A stretch of 64,000 nucleotides of DNA from Mesorhizobium sp. SOD10 (GCA_000824805.1 CCNA01000022.1:62001-126000), one strand, 5' to 3'; counted from the stretch's first letter, positions 32,260 to 40,278 are shown. A program made the numbers and translations. Notes: a model not told the origin generated them from the sequence alone.

Positions 32260-33639
32260 TTACACCAGCATGCCCATGGGGTTTTCAATCATGCGCTTGA
32301 AGGCGCCCAGCAGCTCCGCGCCGAGCGCGCCGTCAACGGCACGATGGTCGGTCGAGAGCGTCACCGACATGATCGTTGCAATCTTGATCTCGCCCTTCTT
32401 CACCACCGCCCGCTCCTCGCCCGCGCCGACCGCCAGGATCGTCGCATGCGGCGGGTTGATGACGGCGGCAAAGTCCTTAATGCCGAACATGCCGAGATTG
32501 GACACCGCCGTCGTGCCGCCCTGATATTCTTCCGGCTTCAGCTTGCGGCTTCTGGCGCGGCTCGCCAGGTCCTTCATCTCGTTGGAGATGACCGACAGCG
32601 TCTTTTCATCCGCTTTGCGAATGATCGGCGTGATCAGGCCGCCGGGGATCGACACCGCAACGCCGACATCGGCGTGCTTGTGCTTGACCATGGCGTTCTC
32701 GGTCCAGGAGGCGTTGGCATCCGGCACCGCCATCAGCGCCATAGCCATGGCCTTGATGACCATGTCGTTGACGGAGAGCTTGTAGGCCGGAACCTCGCCC
32801 TTGTCGGTCTTTCTCATCGGTGCGGCGGCATTGAGCTGCGTGCGCAGCGCCAAGAGCGCATCGAGCTCGCAGTCCAGCGTCAGATAGAAATGCGGGATGG
32901 TGGACTTTGCCTCGACCAGGCGACGCGCAATGGTCTTGCGCATGTTGTCATGCGGCACGAGCTCGTAGGAGCCTTCGGCGAACAGCTTCAGCACCTGGTC
33001 GTCCGACATCGGCTTCGCAGCAGGAGCCGGAGCGGATGGTGGGGCCTCGGCCGGGCCCGGCGATACGACCTCGGCAGCAGGCTGAGCAACGGCTGCGCCT
33101 TTCGCGGCGATTGCTGCCTCAACATCGGCGCGCACGACGCGGCCGCGCGGACCGCTGCCTTTTATGCCGGCAATCGCAAGACCCGCCTCGCGCGCCAAGC
33201 GGCGCGCAAGCGGCGTTGCACGCGCGGCCGACGGCGATTGGCTGATCTCCCCACCTGTCGGGGAGATGGCCGGCAGGCCAGAAGGGGGCGCGAAGGAACG
33301 AGACGTTGGCGGGACAGCGCGCCCCTCTGTCGGCTGCGCCGACATCTCCCCCACGAGGGGGGAGATTGGCGCCTCACCCTGCTTGGCCTCATAAACCTCA
33401 TCGTCGGCATAGATCCATGCGACGGGCTCACCGACGGGAATGTCGACGCGCTCCTTGCCGGTGATATTGCGCAGCGTGCCGCTGGCCGGCGCGTCGATCT
33501 CCATCGCCGCCTTGTCGGTCTCGATCTCGAAGAGCACGTCGCCCTTCTTGACGTGAGCGCCCTCCTCGGCGAACCAGCGCGAGATCTGGCCGGTCGCCAT
33601 ATCCATGTCGACCTTGGGAAGAATGACTTCGGTCGGCAT
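32260..33639 (-). CDS. 2-oxoacid/acetoin dehydrogenase complex E2 (dihydrolipoyl acyltransferase)
   Basis: A 459-residue E2. Residues 1-77 are one lipoyl domain with the lipoylated lysine K43 in ETDKAAMEI. Residues about 91-133 are translated from a palindromic repeat. Residues about 140-175 are the E1/E3-binding domain (TPLARRLAREAGLAIAGIKG). The last 230 residues are the acyltransferase core with the catalytic STDHRAVDGALGAEL motif. It passes an acyl group from E1 to CoA. It is the last gene of the minus-strand operon (oxidoreductase, E1-alpha, E1-beta, E2), three bases after E1-beta. No E3 gene lies in the window, so a housekeeping lipoamide dehydrogenase would be needed. Acetoin- and pyruvate-type complexes cannot be told apart from this subunit. 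Confidence 0.92.
   Translation of the reverse strand: MPTEVILPKVDMDMATGQISRWFAEEGAHVKKGDVLFEIETDKAAMEIDAPASGTLRNITGKERVDIPVGEPVAWIYADDEVYEAKQGEAPISPLVGEMSAQPTEGRAVPPTSRSFAPPSGLPAISPTGGEISQSPSAARATPLARRLAREAGLAIAGIKGSGPRGRVVRADVEAAIAAKGAAVAQPAAEVVSPGPAEAPPSAPAPAAKPMSDDQVLKLFAEGSYELVPHDNMRKTIARRLVEAKSTIPHFYLTLDCELDALLALRTQLNAAAPMRKTDKGEVPAYKLSVNDMVIKAMAMALMAVPDANASWTENAMVKHKHADVGVAVSIPGGLITPIIRKADEKTLSVISNEMKDLASRARSRKLKPEEYQGGTTAVSNLGMFGIKDFAAVINPPHATILAVGAGEERAVVKKGEIKIATIMSVTLSTDHRAVDGALGAELLGAFKRMIENPMGMLV
33244..33370. repeat. Palindromic repeat inserted in frame in the E2 gene
   Basis: Two hairpins bound this element: ATCTCCCC (33245-33252) / GGGGAGAT (33260-33267) and ATCTCCCCC (33344-33352) / GGGGGAGAT (33358-33366). 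Its length keeps the E2 frame open, and it encodes about 43 residues including ISPLVGEMSAQPTEGRAVPP and GLPAISPTGGEIS, which read as mirror copies of one another. It sits between the lipoyl and E3-binding domains, in the flexible linker. A shorter relative lies at 53614-53636. Confidence 0.8.
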
Positions 33640-33642
33640 CGC

Positions 33643-34644
33643 TCAGCGAACCCCTTTCACGAGGTCGCGCGCGGCGGCGATGATGTCGGGAACCTGCGGC
33701 ACGGTGGCCTTTTCCAGGTCCGGATTGTAGGGGATCGGCGTCTCGGCGCCACCGAGGCGTACGATCGGCGCGTCGAGATAGTCGAAGGCCTCGCTCTCGG
33801 CGACCAGCGCGCTCACTTCCGCGCCGATGCCGAGCGTCTTCACCGCTTCGTAGACGCAGAGCAGGCGCGAGGTCTTCTTCACGCTGTCGATGACGGTCTG
33901 CCGGTCGATCGGGCGGATCGTGCGCAGATCGACCACTTCGATGTCGATGCCCTCGCCTTCGAGCGCGGCCGCGGCGTCGAGCGCCTTCTGCACCATGATC
34001 GAGGTGGCGACGATGGTGAGGTCGCGGCCCTCGCGGCGAATCTCCGCCTTACCGATCGGAACGGTATAGTGGCCCTCGGGCACATGGCCCTTCATCTTGT
34101 AGAGCAGCTTATGCTCGAAGATCATGACCGGGTCCGGATCGGCGATCGCGGCAAGCAGCATGCCCTTGGCATCGTGCGGTGTCGCCGGCTGAATGACCTT
34201 GAGGCCGGGCACATGGCCGAGCCAGGCCTCCAGGCTCTGGCTGTGCTGCGCGGCGGCACCCGTGCCGGAGCCGGCCGGGAAACGCATCACCACCGGCACC
34301 GAGACCTCGCCGCCGAGCATGAAGCGCATCTTGGCCGCCTGGTTGACGATCTGCTCCATGCCGAGCGTGGCGAAATCCGAGAACTGGAATTCGAAGATCG
34401 GCCGCATGCCGGTGACGGCCGCGCCCACCGCGACGCCGGCGCCGCCCAATTCCGAAATCGGCGTGTCGATCACCCGGTCGGTGCCGTAACGCTCGACCAG
34501 ATCGCCGGTCACCTGGAAGGCGCCGCCATAGACGCCGATATCCTCGCCCATCAGGAAGACGCGCTCGTCCATGTCCATGGCGATCGCCATCGCTTCCTGG
34601 ATCGCCTGGGCGTAGCTCAGTTCACGCACCGCGGCGTCCATCAC
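33643..34644 (-). CDS. 2-oxoacid/acetoin dehydrogenase E1 beta subunit
   Basis: A 333-residue transketolase-like E1-beta. Conserved parts are ERVFLMGEDIGVYGGAFQVT, RVIDTPISELGGAGVAVGAA, the GTGAAAQHSQSLEAW loop and KVIQPATPHDAKGMLLAAIA, then the C-terminal domain with IEVVDLRTIRPIDRQTVIDS. With the alpha subunit it binds thiamine diphosphate and decarboxylates or cleaves a 2-oxo acid or acetoin-like diketone, passing the acyl group to E2. Length and motifs fit AcoB/PdhB equally. Its ATG overlaps the E1-alpha stop by four bases (34641-34644), so the two subunits are likely translated in step. Confidence 0.93.
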   Translation of the reverse strand: MMDAAVRELSYAQAIQEAMAIAMDMDERVFLMGEDIGVYGGAFQVTGDLVERYGTDRVIDTPISELGGAGVAVGAAVTGMRPIFEFQFSDFATLGMEQIVNQAAKMRFMLGGEVSVPVVMRFPAGSGTGAAAQHSQSLEAWLGHVPGLKVIQPATPHDAKGMLLAAIADPDPVMIFEHKLLYKMKGHVPEGHYTVPIGKAEIRREGRDLTIVATSIMVQKALDAAAALEGEGIDIEVVDLRTIRPIDRQTVIDSVKKTSRLLCVYEAVKTLGIGAEVSALVAESEAFDYLDAPIVRLGGAETPIPYNPDLEKATVPQVPDIIAAARDLVKGVR

Positions 34645-35669
34645 GCTTGCTCCGTGTAAACATAATTCTCAAGGGTGGCGATCTCGGGCGCCGGGCTCTC
34701 CTTGGCGAACTCGATGCCGTCGGCGATCTCCTTGGCAACCGCGTCGCGGATCGCCTGGATGCCCTGGTCGTCGATGAAGCCGAAATCGCGCAGCTCTGTC
34801 TCGAACAGCGTGATCGGATCGCGGTTCGCCATCCAATCCTCGATCTCTTCCTTGGTGCGGTAGCGGTTGCGGTCGCTCTTGGAGTGGCCGCGATGACGGT
34901 AGGTCTTGGATTCGATCAGCGTCGGCCCCTCGCCCGCGCGCGCCCGCTCGACCGCCTTGAAGGACGCCTCGGCGACCTCGGAGAAGATGTTGCCGTTGAC
35001 GATGACGCCCGGCATCGAATAGGCGGCCGCGCGCTCGGCGATGTTCTTCACCGCGGTCGAGCGCGCCGTCGAGGTCGACATGCCGTAGCCGTTGTTCTCG
35101 CACACGAAGATCACCGGCAGCTTCCAGATCGCCGCCATGTTCAGCGCCTCGTGGAAGGCGCCTTCATTGTTGGCGCCGTCGCCGAAGAAGGAGACCACCA
35201 CCTTGCCGGTCTTCATCATCTTGGACGAAAGCGCGGCCCCCACCGCGATCGGAATGCCGCCGGCAACGATGCCGTTGGCGCCGAGATTGCCCTTGGCGAC
35301 GTCGGCGATGTGCATGGAGCCGCCGCGGCCCTTGCAGTAGCCCGTGGTCTTGCCGAAGAACTCCGCGAACATGCGGCTGACCTCGGCGCCCTTGGCGATG
35401 CAATGGCCATGGCCCCGATGCGTCGAGGTGATCTGGTCATCCTCGGCGAGCGGCATGCAGATGCCCATGGCGCTGGCTTCCTGGCCGATCGACAGGTGCA
35501 TGGTGCCGTGGATGAGGCCGCGCATGTAGCACTCTTCCGCGCCCTCTTCGAAGCGGCGGATGAGGTACATCTTATGGAGCACCTGCCTCAGTTGCTCCGG
35601 GCTGTACTGGCGATAGACGAAAGGCAGGTTGGCCCGGCTATCCAGGGCGGCTTTGCTGGCTCCGGCCAT
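34641..35669 (-). CDS. Thiamine-dependent acetoin/pyruvate dehydrogenase E1 alpha subunit
   Basis: A 342-residue E1-alpha. The thiamine diphosphate motif is GDGANNEGAFHEALNMAAIW followed by FVCENNGYGMST. Other family stretches are RFEEGAEECYMRGLIHGTMH, STHRGHGHCIAKGA and IESKTYRHRGHSKSDRNRYR. The wording around TARSTAVKNIAERAAAYSMP is closer to AcoA (acetoin dehydrogenase) than to typical PdhA, but the substrate is not proven. ATG 35669 is two bases after the stop of the SAF-domain oxidoreductase, so the frame's upstream extension into that gene is not coding. It is the second gene of a four-gene operon. Confidence 0.92.
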   Translation of the reverse strand: MAGASKAALDSRANLPFVYRQYSPEQLRQVLHKMYLIRRFEEGAEECYMRGLIHGTMHLSIGQEASAMGICMPLAEDDQITSTHRGHGHCIAKGAEVSRMFAEFFGKTTGYCKGRGGSMHIADVAKGNLGANGIVAGGIPIAVGAALSSKMMKTGKVVVSFFGDGANNEGAFHEALNMAAIWKLPVIFVCENNGYGMSTSTARSTAVKNIAERAAAYSMPGVIVNGNIFSEVAEASFKAVERARAGEGPTLIESKTYRHRGHSKSDRNRYRTKEEIEDWMANRDPITLFETELRDFGFIDDQGIQAIRDAVAKEIADGIEFAKESPAPEIATLENYVYTEQA

Positions 35670-35671
35670 GA

Positions 35672-37000
35672 TCACGCCTCCACAGCGCCGTAGACGAGCT
35701 TGTCCTGGCGGGCGCGCAGTTCGGCGATCTTCGAACCCGGCGCGGGCGCGGCGTTGGCATAGGTGATGAGATCGCCCTTCTTGACGGGCGCCGTGACGGA
35801 GCCGCCCTGCAGCAGGCCGCAAGGGATCGCGCGGGCCGCATGGGCTTCCGGCGCCGTCATGATCCAGGCGCGATAGCAATATTCGCCGATGGCATCGAGC
35901 TTGTCGCCGGGCTTCAGATCCTTCTTGGCGACCGCGCAGACCTCGGCCACGGGCTTCGCCAGCGGCACCATGTCGGCCTTGCCGTAGAGCACGACGCGGG
36001 CGCAGGTCAGCGGCACTTCCAGCGAGGTCAGGTGATAGGGGCGATGGAAGGTGAAATACGGACCCTTGCCCATCTTCAGGTCTTCCATGCGCTCTGAAAT
36101 GCGCGGATGCGACATGTCGGCGACAACGAAGACGCCGGGCGCTACGCCCTTGCCGATCGAGTAGTCGACGACGCCCACTTTCGACAGCACGCCGCCGTCC
36201 TTCTGCGGCACCAGCACCTTCGACAATTCGCCGAGCGTCGCGGACGGACCGTGCATGCCGGGCTTGTCGGGAACCAGCCCGGTCGCGTTGGCGATCGCCG
36301 CCATCTCGACCATGGTCTTCGAACCGTCGACGAATTCGACCAGCATGCGCACATTCATATGCCGGCGCTTCGCCTCCTCCTCATAGTCCGGAGGCGTGGC
36401 GTCGATGTTAAGCGGGTTGTTCTTGCCCTTGCCGGCGGCAACGATCGGGTGGCCCATGGCGGAGACGAACTCGATCAGCTCCATGCAGGAAGACGGCTCG
36501 TCGCCGGCGCCCAGCGAATAGGTCACGCCAAGGCGGTCGGCTTCGCTCTTAAGATAGGCGCCGATGGTGACGTCCGCCTCGACATTCATCATCACCAGAT
36601 GCTTGCCATGCTCCATGGCGCGCAGACCGATCTCGGCGCCGACGGCGGGAACGCCGGTCGCGTCGATGACGACGTCGATCAGCTCGTTGCCGATGATCAG
36701 GCTGGAGTCGTTGGTGACGGCGATCTTACCAGCCTCCATGGCCGAATTCATCGCCGAGGCGTTCGACACTTCCCGCGCGTGTCCGGTTTCCTGGAAGGCG
36801 ATGTCGACGGCCTTGCTGGCCGCGGGAAGGTTCAATTCGGAAATGGCACCGATCTCAATTCCAGACATATGGGCGACGCGGGTGACGATATCGGTGCCCA
36901 TTTCACCGGAACCGATCAGGCCGATGCGGATGGGCTTGCCGGACTTGGCTCGTTCCTCGAGATCGCGGGCAAGACCCGTCAACGAAATATTGGACGCCAT
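35672..37000 (-). CDS. SAF-domain NAD(P)-dependent oxidoreductase (homoserine-dehydrogenase-like)
   Basis: A 442-residue protein, first gene of the operon. Residues about 20-190 are a Rossmann domain (IRIGLIGSGEMGTDIVTRVA) of the homoserine-dehydrogenase type, with NDSSLIIGNELIDVVIDATG and GKHLVMMNVEADVTIGAYLK. The middle is an alpha/beta substrate domain. The C-terminal 80 residues are a SAF (antifreeze/FlgA-like) domain (KKDLKPGDKLDAIGEYCYRA). It probably oxidises or reduces a hydroxy/keto group on a sugar-derived compound. Co-transcription with E1 and E2 suggests it makes the dicarbonyl or 2-oxo compound that the complex cleaves, which is inference. ATG 37000 has GGGAGGA upstream. A candidate operator lies 51 bases before the ATG. 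Confidence 0.85.
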   Translation of the reverse strand: MASNISLTGLARDLEERAKSGKPIRIGLIGSGEMGTDIVTRVAHMSGIEIGAISELNLPAASKAVDIAFQETGHAREVSNASAMNSAMEAGKIAVTNDSSLIIGNELIDVVIDATGVPAVGAEIGLRAMEHGKHLVMMNVEADVTIGAYLKSEADRLGVTYSLGAGDEPSSCMELIEFVSAMGHPIVAAGKGKNNPLNIDATPPDYEEEAKRRHMNVRMLVEFVDGSKTMVEMAAIANATGLVPDKPGMHGPSATLGELSKVLVPQKDGGVLSKVGVVDYSIGKGVAPGVFVVADMSHPRISERMEDLKMGKGPYFTFHRPYHLTSLEVPLTCARVVLYGKADMVPLAKPVAEVCAVAKKDLKPGDKLDAIGEYCYRAWIMTAPEAHAARAIPCGLLQGGSVTAPVKKGDLITYANAAPAPGSKIAELRARQDKLVYGAVEA

Positions 37001-37050
37001 ACCGTGTATTCCTCCCATATCGCATGCTGTTCGGTTGCTTGACGGGTATT

Positions 37051-37071
37051 GAACATATGTATTCCTGTCAA
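37051..37071 (-). promoter_or_regulatory. Promoter/operator of the oxidoreductase-E1-E2 operon
   Basis: On the minus strand a perfect TTGACA (37071-37066) is followed directly by GGAATACATATGTTC (37065-37051), which nearly forms a palindrome around CATATG. The same combination occurs before the gutM-led PTS operon (29383-29407). Placed where the -35/-10 spacer would be, it is well positioned as a repressor site. The -10 is poor (TACCCG at 17-base spacing). Confidence 0.55.
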
Positions 37072-37218
37072 GACTAATGTCCACAATTTGGCCATCGATC
37101 GACACTTTTCGAGGTGGTCGGGGCGCAACGGCTAAACGCGTCGACGGCGAGCCCCCTGTACCGAGCCAAATGGAAAACGAGCGCTCGCGACCGGGCGCCG
37201 CTCAAGGCGCGCGGCGGC

Positions 37219-37240
37219 CCTTTCGCGGGGCCGCGAAAGG
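37219..37240. repeat. Inverted repeat downstream of ybaK-like gene
   Basis: CCTTTCGCGG (37219-37228) and CCGCGAAAGG (37231-37240) are perfect inverted copies separated by GG. It lies about 20 bases beyond the stop of the minus-strand YbaK-like gene. It could slow or end transcription, though no T-run follows on either strand. Confidence 0.45.
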
Positions 37241-37258
37241 ATATCTAGGCGGCAATTG

Positions 37259-37717
37259 TTACTGGCAAACGTCGACCCAAACGGCGCCGACCAGATCGGC
37301 CATGCGCTGGGGCGTGATGCGCACTGCGGCATTGGTGGCGCCGGCGGCGGGAACGACTTCATCGAAGGGCTTGAGCGACAAGTCGCAATAGATCGGCAGC
37401 GGCGCCGGCAGGCCGAACGGGCAGACGCCGCCCGGCGGATGGCTGGTGACGGCCAGCACCTCCTCGCCACCGAGCATGCGAGGCTTGCCGCCCATCCTGT
37501 CCTTGAATTTGCGATTGTCGAGCCGTGCGATGCCACTGGTCACGACCAGCATGGTCTCGTCTCCGACGCGCAAGCAGATCGTCTTGGCGATCTGCGCCGG
37601 CGTGACGCCATGCGCCTCCGCCGCCAGCGCGACAGTGGCCGAGCTTGCCTCGGTGACGATGACCTCCACGTCCGGCGCCCGCTCGGCAAAGAAGGCGCGA
37701 ACCGATTCCAGACTCAT
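37259..37717 (-). CDS. YbaK/EbsC-family aminoacyl-tRNA deacylase
   Basis: A 152-residue YbaK/ProX-type trans-editing domain. Recognisable stretches are ALAAEAHGVTPAQIAKTICL, containing the conserved lysine, and KPRMLGGEEVLAVTSHPPGG with the G-x-x-P loop (PPGGVCPFGLP). Members hydrolyse mischarged tRNAs such as Cys-, Ala- or Ser-loaded ones in the cytoplasm. ATG 37717 has a GAGGGG site; the frame is open 33 codons upstream. The gene stands alone between the oxidoreductase operon and a small HTH gene, with the latter's terminator just upstream. Confidence 0.9.
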   Translation of the reverse strand: MSLESVRAFFAERAPDVEVIVTEASSATVALAAEAHGVTPAQIAKTICLRVGDETMLVVTSGIARLDNRKFKDRMGGKPRMLGGEEVLAVTSHPPGGVCPFGLPAPLPIYCDLSLKPFDEVVPAAGATNAAVRITPQRMADLVGAVWVDVCQ

Positions 37718-37814
37718 GATGAACCCCTCGTCAAGTTTGTCGACAGCGGCGGTCGGCGAATCGCATGACGTGGCCGTTATTGGCAAGAGCCAGCGCCTGT
37801 GCCGTGCAGGCACC

Positions 37815-37848
37815 AAAAAAAGCCCACCGGGCGAAATCCCGGCGGGCT
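37815..37848 (-). terminator. Intrinsic terminator of the small HTH gene
   Basis: On the minus strand AGCCCGCCGGG pairs with CCCGGTGGGCT (one mismatch in eleven, loop of six bases) and is followed by a T6 run (A6 at 37815-37820 on the plus strand). It lies 25 bases after the stop of the HTH gene at 37873. Confidence 0.8.
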
Positions 37849-37872
37849 CTTCGATGGACGCTTTTTGCGTCT

Positions 37873-38139
37873 CTATTGATGGATAGGCCGGTTCTCTTCG
37901 GCCGGCACTTTGATCAATTCCTCTTCCGGCATCTGCAGCGCCGAAGCGATGCGGCGGAGCTTGGCGGGGTCGGCGTCCTTGCCGTCCTCGATGTCGACGA
38001 TCTCGCCCACGGCCAGGCCGCAGGTCAAAGAAAGCTCCTCGATCGTATATCCTCTCGTTTCGCGAGCGGCTTTCAACGGGTTGAGGCCGGACGCGGCAAT
38101 GACGTCATTCGAAACAGTGTTTCGTGCGGTGTTGGGCAT
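37873..38139 (-). CDS. Small helix-turn-helix (XRE-like) protein
   Basis: An 88-residue protein with an XRE/Cro-type helix-turn-helix (GLNPLKAARETRGYTIEELS, then LTCGLAVGEIVDIEDGKDAD and KLRRIASALQMPEEELIKVP). It consists almost entirely of the DNA-binding domain. The target is unknown. ATG 38139 has an AAGGAG site; the frame is open far upstream without support. It is divergent from the periplasmic protein gene at 38436, with 296 bases between, so it might regulate that gene. Confidence 0.75.
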   Translation of the reverse strand: MPNTARNTVSNDVIAASGLNPLKAARETRGYTIEELSLTCGLAVGEIVDIEDGKDADPAKLRRIASALQMPEEELIKVPAEENRPIHQ

Positions 38140-38435
38140 GGCAACTCCTTGAGATGAAACAGGGTCTGATGAAATGGTGTTGCCTGAGACGGGCGGGAGA
38201 ATGCTCGTTAACACATGATTTGCCAAGAGCACCGATGCGGCGTCACGCCATCGTGAAGCGGCGTTTTGGCCGAATGCCTCAGGCTCTGCACATGTAAGGT
38301 CGCGTGGCGCTCGATCAAGTTCTTTTGAAGGTCCGAGCCCGGATTCGCCGGCATTTTCGACGTCCCGATTCGTTAGCTTGTCGTCACCGGCTGCCGACAG
38401 ACGGCGCCGGAAGTTTCTCGGAAGGATCGGATGCC

Positions 38436-39044
38436 ATGAATTTGAAATCGTTCGCAATTGTGCTTGGCACAATCTCAAGCGTCATCGGCGCGACGCAAGC
38501 ATGGGCAGCGGATGCCGTGCGTGTTCGAGGCACTGTCGTCAGCGTCGCCGGATCGACACTGACGGTGAAGGACCGCAACGGCAAGACCGATACGATCACG
38601 CTTGCCGACGGCTGGAAGATTTCGGGTGTCGCCAAGGCATCTGCGGCCGATATCAAGCAGGGTGATTTTCTCGGCATCGCCTCGATATCCAAGGCCGACG
38701 GCGGCAGCGGCGCGTTGGAGGTCGTGATTTTCCCGGCCGCGCTGAAGGGTACGGGAGAAGGTGATCGCGACTGGGATTTGCAGCCCAACAGCCGCATGAC
38801 CAACGGCACCGTCGCAGACGTCACCGAAATCGAGGGCCGCACGGTCACGCTCACCTATGACAATGGCCAGAAGAAACAGATCGCGATCCCGCAAACCACA
38901 CCGATCGTGACGTTCGCCACCGCCACACCGGCGGATCTCACGCCGGGGGTCGCAGTGTTCGTCAACGCCGAGCGCGGCGGCGACGGCAAGCTCGTCGCCA
39001 ATCGCGTCGTGGTCGGGAATCACGGTGTCGCGCCGCCCATGTGA
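38436..39044 (+). CDS. Secreted DUF5666-like beta protein
   Basis: A 202-residue exported protein. The signal peptide is KSFAIVLGTISSVIGATQAW, cleaved after AWA. Two similar beta-barrel-like segments follow: AVRVRGTVVSVAGSTLTVKD and TNGTVADVTEIEGRTVTLTY. Each pairs a 'xxGTV..V.G.T.TV' strand with a nucleotide-free OB-like pattern, as in DUF5666 periplasmic proteins. Its role is unknown. GGAAGGAT is close upstream of ATG 38436. It is divergent from the small HTH gene. Confidence 0.7.
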   Translation: MNLKSFAIVLGTISSVIGATQAWAADAVRVRGTVVSVAGSTLTVKDRNGKTDTITLADGWKISGVAKASAADIKQGDFLGIASISKADGGSGALEVVIFPAALKGTGEGDRDWDLQPNSRMTNGTVADVTEIEGRTVTLTYDNGQKKQIAIPQTTPIVTFATATPADLTPGVAVFVNAERGGDGKLVANRVVVGNHGVAPPM

Positions 39045-39268
39045 GCCCAAGCGGCCGCATCCTCGGATTTCCATAAGATCGCGCAATCTTCGCCTCTCGG
39101 GGCGGGCATGCAGCGCAACAGGGCTTCTCAGAAACAATCCAGAAACAAAAATCTACATTTGGGAAAAATTGTCGAAAAAAACCAGGAGGATAGTCCCTAT
39201 CGCGAGGCTTGGGTCACCGATTTGCTCCGGTGACTCTCGGAACGCCCGCGTAAAAAGGAAACGAAGTC

Positions 39269-39457
39269 ATGAAGAAGTCCCTTCTCTCCGCGCTCGGCCT
39301 GGCTCTGGCGCTGGCTTTCACCATGCCGATCCTCGGCACCACCAGTGCCGACGCGGCCCCGATGAAGAAGCATCATCATCATCGTCACCACCACAGGCAC
39401 CACCACCGTCACCATCATCATCGCCACCACCACAAGATGGCTCCGAAGAAGGCCTGA
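39269..39457 (+). CDS. Secreted histidine-rich peptide
   Basis: A 62-residue protein: a signal peptide of about 30 residues (LLSALGLALALAFTMPILGT, cleaved after ADA) followed by a mature part that is almost only histidine with regularly spaced arginines (repeats of H-H-H-R) and a K-K-A end. Roughly 17 histidines in the mature peptide would bind transition metals such as Zn, Ni or Cu in the periplasm; this is a chemical inference. AAAGGAA lies eight bases before ATG 39269. No metal transporter lies next to it. A 12-pair inverted repeat follows the stop. Confidence 0.75.
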   Translation: MKKSLLSALGLALALAFTMPILGTTSADAAPMKKHHHHRHHHRHHHRHHHHRHHHKMAPKKA

Positions 39458-39470
39458 TCCTCCTTTTTGC

Positions 39471-39519
39471 CGATGGGAAGGCCGGCCTTCGCTGCCAGAG
39501 CGGACCAGCCTTCCCATCG
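39471..39519. terminator. Inverted repeat after the histidine-rich gene, possible terminator
   Basis: CGATGGGAAGGC (39471-39482) and GCCTTCCCATCG (39508-39519) are perfect inverted copies around a 25-base loop. It begins 13 bases after the stop codon. The T-tract afterwards is poor, so termination is only likely, not certain. Confidence 0.5.
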
Positions 39520-39994
39520 GATCTGTCTCCTTAAGCATCCGGTGATGTCCCTGATCCGCCGGCCAGACACCGCCTGATGTCGGCGGCCTGCTGTGTCCTC
39601 CTGACGCCGGCCTACCGGCTTTCCTTGCCCGCTTCGCCTGAAGCTCGGCTATCTGCCAAATCCCGCCACCCGACGCGCTACAACCAGATAATGTTGTGGC
39701 GGAAGATCGTCGCCGCAATCCGCTGGTCGTGACGCTGACCGACAAGCTGGCGGCCAGTGAGCCGCTTCTATGCCGGGCGAAGCGCGCAGGAATGCGTGCC
39801 ACGCAACGCCAACAAGAGACGCACCCCGGACCGTCCAGTCCGCCGATATCGCCGGCCAACTGAAAAAATCGCGGGGCACATGAACCTTTCCATTGATGGC
39901 AGCACTAAGCGGTCATGGGCGCCGCGAAGGCGCTCCTCAACCCCACGGGACGCCTGGACGGCGATCCCTCAACCAATGGAAGGAAATGCTCAAA
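39520..39994. other. Long intergenic gap, possible gene remnant
   Basis: About 475 bases without a convincing gene. Short open stretches exist on both strands. One plus-strand piece (about 39690-39860) reads EDRRRNPLVVTLTDKLAAS before a stop, which faintly recalls the wing of a MarR-type regulator, but there is no start, no ribosome-binding site and no full domain. The last 30 bases hold the ribosome-binding region of the next gene. Confidence 0.35.
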
Positions 39995-40255
39995 ATGACC
40001 AACTTCAAGCGTATCACGCTCGCCGCCGCTCTCGTCGTCTCGGCGTTCGGCTCGGTCTCGTCGCCGGCTTTCGCGGGCACGCATCCGACCGACGACGGCG
40101 GCGCGGTCTGTAAAGGCCACGGCTCGTGTCTGGTGCTGCAGCTCGATTGCAAGGGCACCTATACCGACGCCACCGACAAGAACGGCACCATCTACGGCAA
40201 GTGCAGCCAGGTCATGAAGGTCGACCCGAAGACCCGGCTCAAGCTGGCGAACTGA
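39995..40255 (+). CDS. Small secreted cysteine-containing hypothetical protein
   Basis: An 86-residue exported protein. The signal peptide RITLAAALVVSAFGSVSSPA is cleaved after AFA. The mature part has four cysteines (one in AVCKGHGSCLVLQLDCKG with two more, and one in YGKCSQ), suggesting two disulfides. I do not recognise the family. ATG 39995 is chosen because AAGGA lies about ten bases before it; an earlier ATG at 39986 is too close to that site. A strong bidirectional hairpin follows the stop. Confidence 0.65.
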   Translation: MTNFKRITLAAALVVSAFGSVSSPAFAGTHPTDDGGAVCKGHGSCLVLQLDCKGTYTDATDKNGTIYGKCSQVMKVDPKTRLKLAN

Positions 40256-40278
40256 TCATCTGTAGCCGAGTTGCATGG

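Noticed and set aside
32344..34659. A 771-residue open frame on the plus strand across the E2 and E1-beta genes
   Set aside because: It is exactly antisense to two well-defined genes, is rich in Arg, His, Asp and Gly as expected of a high-GC shadow frame, and shows no domain.
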